Positions 57,469 to 64,000 of a stretch of DNA of 64,000 bases are shown in pieces. The position numbers and the translations under genes were made by a program. The notes under the pieces were generated by a model. It had not been told where the DNA came from, searched no databases, and saw only the letters and a program-made list of their open reading frames with translations. The DNA is taken from positions 744,001 to 808,000 of the forward strand of contig NW_004457718.1 in the NCBI RefSeq assembly GCF_000203815.1, given 5' to 3'. Source of the DNA: Cavenderia fasciculata (lineage: Eukaryota; Evosea; Eumycetozoa; Acytosteliales; Cavenderiaceae). Every line of letters starts with the position of its first letter. Position 1 is the stretch's first letter.

Positions 57469-58687
57469 ACAAATGTTAGAATATAGAATAAAAGTAGAAA
57501 TAGTAATCACCCAAAATCAATTATAAATACAATATAATATATTATTATTACAAAATTTATTTATTTATCTTTTTTAATTAACCTTGTCCATTCTAATGTA
57601 CTACTTTTTTATTGAAATGTAATTGACCTATTGAGGGGGTATAATAGATTAGTTGTTGGTTTTTAAAGACCAATAATAATAATAAAGAGTTTAAAAATCA
57701 ACTAATCTATCGATACTTGCTCAGAAAAATAAACTGGTACTGATCGTGTCTTGTTGTGTATTCTTTTTGTTTGTTTTGGTTATCATTACCGCTTTCAATA
57801 CCTTGTTGGTTAGCGCCTTGGTGGCCACATTTTCCATCGGTCAAGGTAATCGTCCAAACTAGGTTGTTACATATCAGGTACAGTTGACTATACTATAAAT
57901 TGTATCCTAGAGGGTAAAATACCCTGGGAGGGTTGCACCACTGATCTGTCAACCCTTCACACAGTCGTTCGCGGTCTCGTCGAAGACGTTTGCTTCTTTT
58001 TAATTACCTGTGTTTTAGGTAGGAGAAAAAAAAACAGAAAGATATTCTAGCAAATATAATTCTTTTTAAAACAATGATAGACATTAATAGTTGTAAGTAT
58101 CATTATATTATAGGCTGTGGTGTGGACTTTTACGGGATGAGGAAGATCAGCACATTGGAAATTGGCCAATGGCTTCTTTCTGTAATTACTAATATGTATC
58201 TATTAGTTTATGTCTTCCTATCAACTGTTTATGGTTGATCATCTCCTGCGTTCATCAAAAAAAAAAAAAATTAATTTGTTAAAAAATATAAACAGGTCTC
58301 GAAGTTTCTTTCCAATTGAATTTGATTATTTGCAGTAGCGAGAACTTGAATATGCAATAGCTATTTATCAAGATATAATCCATCCTTTATTTATCCAATT
58401 CAAAATATTATGGGAACCGTTATTGACTGACTGAGTTTCTTCTCAAATTTTTTTTGATCAAAAAAAACAAAGGAAAATTCATGGAACAGAAGAAAAAAGA
58501 ACAGATCCCTAGGTTTTTTGAGCGATTGCATATTTGTTGCAGTACGGGATCTTGAGAACTTTTAATATATCATCATTAATATCATCTACCCTTTAAAAAA
58601 ATGCATATCAACAATTATGGGCCCAAGATTTAAAAGGTTAAAAAAAAAATGATCTTATTTTTTTTTTTTATATACTTTTTATTATTA
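57469..58687. other. Convergent intergenic region with inverted repeats
   Basis: About 1.2 kb between two converging genes, far longer than other convergent spacers here. It holds the 12-bp inverted repeat at 57644-57710, listed separately. A 7-bp hairpin AGGGTTG/CAACCCT lies near 57938-57965. A segment at about 58320-58560 contains diverged direct and inverted echoes of itself (GCAGTA... and AATATGCAAT/ATTGCATATT). No coding region or tRNA is recognised. Decayed mobile DNA is a possibility. Confidence 0.5.
57644..57710. repeat. 12-bp perfect inverted repeat with nested stem
   Basis: ATAGATTAGTTG (57644-57655) pairs exactly with CAACTAATCTAT (57699-57710). Just inside the left arm a second stem, TTGGT (57656-57660) with ACCAA (57669-57673), forms a nested hairpin. 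It could be a small foldback element or a 3'-end structure. Confidence 0.75.
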
Positions 58688-61600
58688 TTATTTAACAAGG
58701 TTTTCATAGTTTAAATTATTGGTAGAACTACTTATGATTCCCCAATCGTTGGACAGCGAGTCTGAGAGAAGGACCTTTTTGACGGTGATTTTGCGAATGC
58801 AGTAAAACAATGCAATGAATGGAACGATGACCATGCAGGATGTAAGCACACCAGTGAGGAGCTCACTGTTGTTGAGGGCACGCGAGTTGACCATCAACGA
58901 CACGAGAATGAGGATGAGGCCAAACTGGGTTTCTAGCTCAGTGTAGGCGCGTTGCTTGAATGGCGAGATGAACCAGTTGATGCAGGTGAATGCCAGTCCG
59001 AGTGTCGAGGTGATGAGTGACTTGAGGTCGTTGTGGTAGACGACCGAGATGGACGTGATGACAAAACAGAGCGAACGAACCATCAAGAAAATATCCCACC
59101 ACTTGTAGCGTGGTTTGTACTTGTCGAAAAAGATCTTGTTAAAGTACTTGGATCGACGACTCTTGATTTGGAAGATGATAAATAGCGGCATACCAACAAT
59201 GACAAACAAAATGACGAGACATGACCCTATAAAGAGGGGATAGTGCGAGCGTGTAAAACACTGCACCGACGCGTCCAACGTGAGATAGTACTCGTCGCCA
59301 ATACGGTAGCACGACACCATCGACAGCGAAATGAATGCCAACGGGGTGTACAGTGTCATCAAATGGCTGTAGATTGAGTATCCCAAACTCTTGTCAAACG
59401 TCTCGGATATGAGATTGATGAATCGTGGGAAGAAACGCCAGATGATATTCTTGCCCCATGAAAAGTTGAGACTGCAAAACATAATAACGATCATGCATCC
59501 AATCGACACGATCGTCTTCCAGAGGTACGACAGCTCTGGTGCTAGACATGTAGATGGCCAATAATCGACCATAAAGTTAAAGAGTGGGGCAATTGCAACG
59601 TATCGAATGTCAAAGATGAGCACGCATATACCTTGTAGACAAAACAAAAAGTTGAGTAGAACCGTAGCCGACGGCACTCTAAACGTGGTCATCATGACAA
59701 TGTAGAGCGCTACAAATACAATCATACCGGCCAAGATATAATAGTTGAAAGAGGTACACTCCTCGCAATACAATTTGACCTTTCGATAGCCAGGCTCGCA
59801 AACACTGCACAAGATACCGGTTTGAGTGGGACGACACGATCCAGTCAAGCAAATGTCGGGATCGCATTCGTAAATATCGGGTGGTGTCGAGTTGGGGTAG
59901 ATCCACCAACCGGTTCGCGCAATGATTTGGTTGCTACCCGGACAGATCACCTGGGTGGGGTAGTCTCCAGTGGTGCAGCTCATGCACGACTGACCATCCC
60001 ATCCATAGGTGTTTGGATTACACACGACACACGTTGGTGTGATGTTTGAGAGTGGGTGGTATCCAGGATCACAATTTGTAAAATAAAAGTCTTGCGAAAT
60101 CGAGAATCCGCTAGATGTAGTCACAGCAAATGTTACATATTCGTTGGTAACGTTGCTGTTAGCAACTGAAATCGATACCTGCATCAACCCTTGTAGTGTA
60201 TTGGTTACTTGATATTGTTCGATTTGACTGTTGTTTGGAGACAACAGAGTAATGTTGATGCCAATAGGATTGGGCAACACTGTCACCACTTGATTGTATG
60301 CATCTAGTAATGATGCAGTTGCTAAAAATGGTGTATATGGATGTAAATGTGTTACATTTGATGATCCATCAACATCATTTATAGTTAATACTAATGTTGT
60401 TGGTCCTAACAAATAAAATAAAAATAAAAAGAAAAAGATTAATATATATTATCTGTTTGTTATTATTTGATATTATTTGATACTTTACCAGTAGCATAAA
60501 TATTTCCATAGGTAGCATAATTTTCACTAAAAGTGTTTGAATTATCAATCAAACAACCAAGAGAACTTTTTGAATAACAAATAGCTCCGGCACCATAGTA
60601 GGCATTGTTGCTTTGGAATATGTTGTTTGTGAATGTGGCAACTGAAGTTCCTTGGAGAAAGGCGACACCACCGCACCTGGTTGCCTGATTGTCATAGTAC
60701 AAGGTGTTTTTCGAAACCAATACAGAATTTTGCAAAATAAAGCATCCACCCGAACCAAACATGAGTTTTGTGCTGACAGAGTTGCTTTGTTGATCGGTCA
60801 TGAGGAAATTGGCAGCGTTGATTCTAAAGGTGGACTGTTCGATTGATATGACCGATCCTTTGATGGCGTAGATGGCACCGGCACCCGAGAATGCACTGTT
60901 TCCCGAGAAGGTGCAGTTGAGGATATCGGCCGTGGTATTGGCGAGAAAGATGGCACCATAGTTGGAAATACTCTCAGACACTGTGGTGTGTTGCAGGACA
61001 AGGTTGCCGTGGTTCATACTGATGACCGAGCCATTGGCATTTTTAACGTTGAGCAGTTCGAGGTGGACACCGTCAATGACGAGATCCGAGCCACTAAAGT
61101 AGATGAGCGAAGAGGTCAAGTCGCCGTTCGAGTTGTCGGCAATGTAACTGTCGTATATGTGGATGGTCGACATTGTGCCAGTGAGCAAGAAACGGGCGAG
61201 CGTATTGTCAGTGAGGTTGACGTTGGTCATGATGACCTCTGACAGCTCGAAATAGAACGATCCCTGGTTATAGACAATCGAGCTCGTCTCCATACTGGCA
61301 GTGGTATTCTCAAAGACAAACATGTCGTTTAGGATATTATAGGTCATGTTTAGGTTGTGCGAGCGCAAAAACGAGTTGGTAAAGCTGATGGCGCGCTGGC
61401 CCTGCAGCAGCGTCATGACCGAGTTGGTGATGACCACCCACGCGTTTTGCGCGGCCAGCAAGGCTGTCTTGGTCGACGACTGGTTGGAAAAGGAGCAGTC
61501 GTTAAAGGTGACGCGGCCAAACTCGTGCACCATCATGTTGTTGCCGGCCGAGTTTTGGCTAAAGATGCAGGCGTCGTACATCACCGTGCTGTTGTAGTAG

Positions 61601-64000
61601 CTGCCCAGCGGCGTGTTGTAGCCCGACAGCCTGCTAAATGCGCAGCCTGAAAAGGTGAGGTTGGACGACGTGACGGTGAAGCCGAGGTTGGGCGTGCTGC
61701 CCGTCCAGTTGCTGTTGGAAAAGGTGCCGACCGACTGCTGCACTAGCAGCGAATTGTCGGCTGTGTTCATGTACTCCCACACGACACCGTCCATGTAAAA
61801 GGTCGACTGCACGATCGAAAAGTATTGTGACGTACGCGCAACGTACGAGTTTGTCAGATTGAACGTGCTCTTGGTGGCACGGATCGGGTAAAAGGTCGCC
61901 AAAAAGTTGTCGGTCACGTAGATGTTGGTGATCTGGGCGCGTCCATTGTACACATAGATAAAGTCGCACATTTGGTTCGAGACAAACGTGGAGTTGGCCA
62001 CATAGGCGTTACTGATGTCTCCGTGGTTGTTAGAGATCTGGATCAGGATAAAGTTGCAGTTGTTGTAGAAGGTGAGCGTGGACAGCACCGACGTGCTGTA
62101 GACCGAGTCGGGTAGCACGCCATAGTCGATCGAGATGAGCACCAGCTCCTGGTTCTTGAGGTTGTAGTTGGCAGAGAAGGTCGAGTTGAGAAGAACGATC
62201 GACGTGGACGTGGCGTCGACGAACGGCGCCTGGTTCTGGTCGTACGTGACGTTGATCATCGTCACCGAGCACAATGACAGCGTCAAGGCCGCGATACTGC
62301 CAGCTAGCTTGGTGACTATCACATTCTCCATCGTCAGCTCGATGGTGGATGCTTCGATCAGCGGTCCCGTGTTGTACATGAATGAGACGTTCCTAAAGTC
62401 GGCCGGGTACGAAAGCTCCGAGTCGAGGTAAAAGAACGGGTTGCTCGACGCCGGCGTGTTCTCAATCATCGTATCTGAAACCGTCATCTGTTTCAAGACA
62501 TAGTTGGCACGCACCACATAATTGTCAAATGCCGACACCCCATTAAACGTGCACCCCTTAAAGGTGACCTCATAGACGTACGAGATGTTGAACGTCAAGA
62601 GCGATGTCGTCATGCTGCAGTTGATAAACGATATGTTTTGGCCAAACGAGAACGAGTCGCCCTCCCGATTCGAAAGATACATAAACTCGGTGTTGATGAC
62701 CGAGATGTTGTTGAACGTCGCCGACTGCGAGAACCCGTACGACTCGTAGACCAACGAGTTGTTCATCACCAGGTTGGCGACCGTCGACGCCATCGACAAG
62801 AGTACGCCCTGGTTGTTGAGAAACTTGGAGTTGTTGACATAGGTGTTGCCACGCAACGCCAACAATGGCGAGCCAGCATTCTCGAAAAACGACGAGTCCA
62901 GCACCGCCACCGTCGAGTACAACATCGATGTCAGCACAAGACCTCCCGTCTCCCCAATACCTCCATAATACGACTTCTCCTGCATGATGCTGTCCAATGT
63001 CAGACCCGACCCAGACGCAACGGTCCATATGTAGCCTTGACCGAGATTGGGTTTGACAAATGCCAAACCAACCACCACTTTGATGTTGGTAAAGGTGACC
63101 GATTGACTAGTCACCACCATGAAATAGGTAGAAAGACTCAATGGAGCCCAGTATATATAACACCAATTCATATGGTCTGTTGTGTTCTTGTCGGGTGCAA
63201 TATACGTTGTAATGGTCATATTCTTTCCTTGTGTGTCGTATTGATAGGGTGCATAGGGAAGATGATCCGCATACGAGAAATTGGATAACAAGTAAATCTT
63301 ATATCCAGATCCAATCATATCTATTGCTCTTGTCAATGAACAATATGGGTTTGTCATTGTACCATTTCCAACTTTATCACTACCATTAATTGATATATAA
63401 ATATCATTTTCTAAAAATAAAATAAAATAAAATAGGAGTAGGAATAATGGGTTAGCTTGTTGTTTCAAATTATTGTCATCTGTCTTGTTTGTAAAATAGT
63501 CATACCAATTAAAACCAAAGGTTGTGATATAAATGTAATATAATCGATTATAAAAATGACTTGATTTGGTTCATCACTTGAACTACTTTGACTTGAACTA
63601 CTACTACCACTGCTACTACTACTAGAGTCACTATTACTGTCACTTTGACTGTTACTTTGGTCATTTGTTGGAAAGGAGGATGGAGATGGAGTTGGAGAAG
63701 AGGGTTGAACATATTGAAATGTTAGATTATAATAGGTTCCATTTGCAAATTGTGTAACGTTGATACGATAGGGATGGTAGGAATAGTCGTAATAGGGTGC
63801 AGGAGGTGTCGAGTTTGTTCGGAGACGATCTATTTCTTGGTTGTTGAGGGTGATTGATATATAGGCGTTGTTTGGTGAGTTTGGGTTGCTAAACGTGTCA
63901 CCACCGCGCACACGAAAGTTAAAGTTGAGATACAATGCACCATAGGGATCATTTTCGGGTGGGTGAGTGGTATTGCCAATAAAGTTGGGAAAGAGTACTG
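58688..64000 (-). CDS. Giant beta-helix membrane receptor-like protein (partial)
   Basis: Three exons are visible: 63506 to the right edge, 60489-63410 and 58688-60405. At least 1711 residues are present; the N-terminus lies outside. The visible order is a beta-rich segment with a Ser-rich linker, then about 950 residues of short repeated strands of right-handed beta-helix type. Those are rich in N-x-S/T sequons, with recurring patterns such as TFSGCAFSRLSG, TFNDCSFSNQSS and LNCTFSGNSAFSGAGA. An Ig-like or filamin-like segment (GPTTLVLTINDVDG) follows, then a Cys-rich juxtamembrane region with GYHP...CxxC repeats (CVVCNPNTYG, CSVCEPGYRKV). At least seven membrane helices begin at YYILAGMIVFVALYIVMM, with a cytosolic tail. 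Extracellular sensing or adhesion is inferred. The middle exon is unusually rich in G and C at third positions. Confidence 0.85.

Noticed and set aside
57760-58000. Possible tRNA or snRNA in the GC-richer part of the convergent spacer
   Set aside because: Only a 7-bp hairpin was found; no T-loop, anticodon arm or cloverleaf could be assembled.
62638-63288. 216-codon plus-strand open frame opposite the beta-helix gene
   Set aside because: Shadow caused by the high third-position GC of the true gene; Arg/His/Val-rich with no domain.
63411-63468. Apparent start and signal peptide of a separate beta-helix gene (KQQANPLFLLLFYF)
   Set aside because: It is intron sequence translated in frame. A donor at 63505 and an acceptor (TTTTTAG) before 63410 join the upstream exon in phase, so the region is one gene.

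Overview
The window looks like nuclear DNA of a dictyostelid social amoeba. The signs are very AT-rich spacers, short AT-rich introns (about 50-250 bases, GTAAGT/GTATGT donors, TTTAG acceptors), runs of Asn and Gln codons, and family content typical of dictyostelids: an IPT/TIG surface receptor, ankyrin-like lineage families, a GH7 cellobiohydrolase, and CAP/WSC and beta-helix surface proteins. Exons are clearly less AT-rich than I would expect for Dictyostelium discoideum, so a relative such as Cavenderia or Heterostelium fits better. That species guess is inference.

Layout. 1-3.3 kb: a partial acidic/basic nuclear-type protein with a chromo-like module, then histone H2A.Z. 3.3-7.8 kb: an ankyrin-like protein and a tandem pair of ARM-like membrane proteins. 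8.7-12.7 kb: a large C-type-lectin-like/IPT-TIG/EGF cell-surface protein. 13.1-16.8 kb: acetyl-CoA acetyltransferase, divergent from a Pus1-type tRNA pseudouridine synthase. 16.9-19.3 kb: a coiled-coil protein and a TMEM184-type membrane protein. 20.3-29.1 kb: an accessory block with a decayed LINE abutting a three-copy tandem array of large repeat proteins. Two copies are full length and one is cut off at the LINE. 29.7-36 kb: an LRR-like protein, mitochondrial EF-G and a second ankyrin-like protein. 36.7-39.1 kb: a GH7 cellulase and a Tim17-like small membrane protein. 39.3-44.1 kb: a J-domain/chromodomain fusion, divergent from RFT1. 44.3-45.2 kb: the RNA polymerase II subunit RPB7, split into four small exons. 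45.9-51.9 kb: a voltage-sensor-like protein, a CAP/WSC wall or surface protein, and an unknown protein ending in a CaaX box. 51.9-55.6 kb: the largest spacer. 55.6-57.5 kb: a putative DNA-binding regulator. 58.7-64 kb: a giant beta-helix membrane receptor running off the right edge.

How it fits together. Most genes are independent housekeeping units (transcription, N-glycan flippase, mitochondrial translation, tRNA modification, chromatin). They are mixed with surface and secreted proteins suited to cell-cell contact, matrix or wall work. There are no operons. Neighbours share only short divergent or convergent spacers.

The most novel-looking items are the tandem family at 22-29 kb, with a duplicated F-box-like module carrying a CxC...CPxH signature, and the J-domain/chromodomain fusion at 39.3-41.8 kb. 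I saw no tRNA, rRNA or CRISPR.
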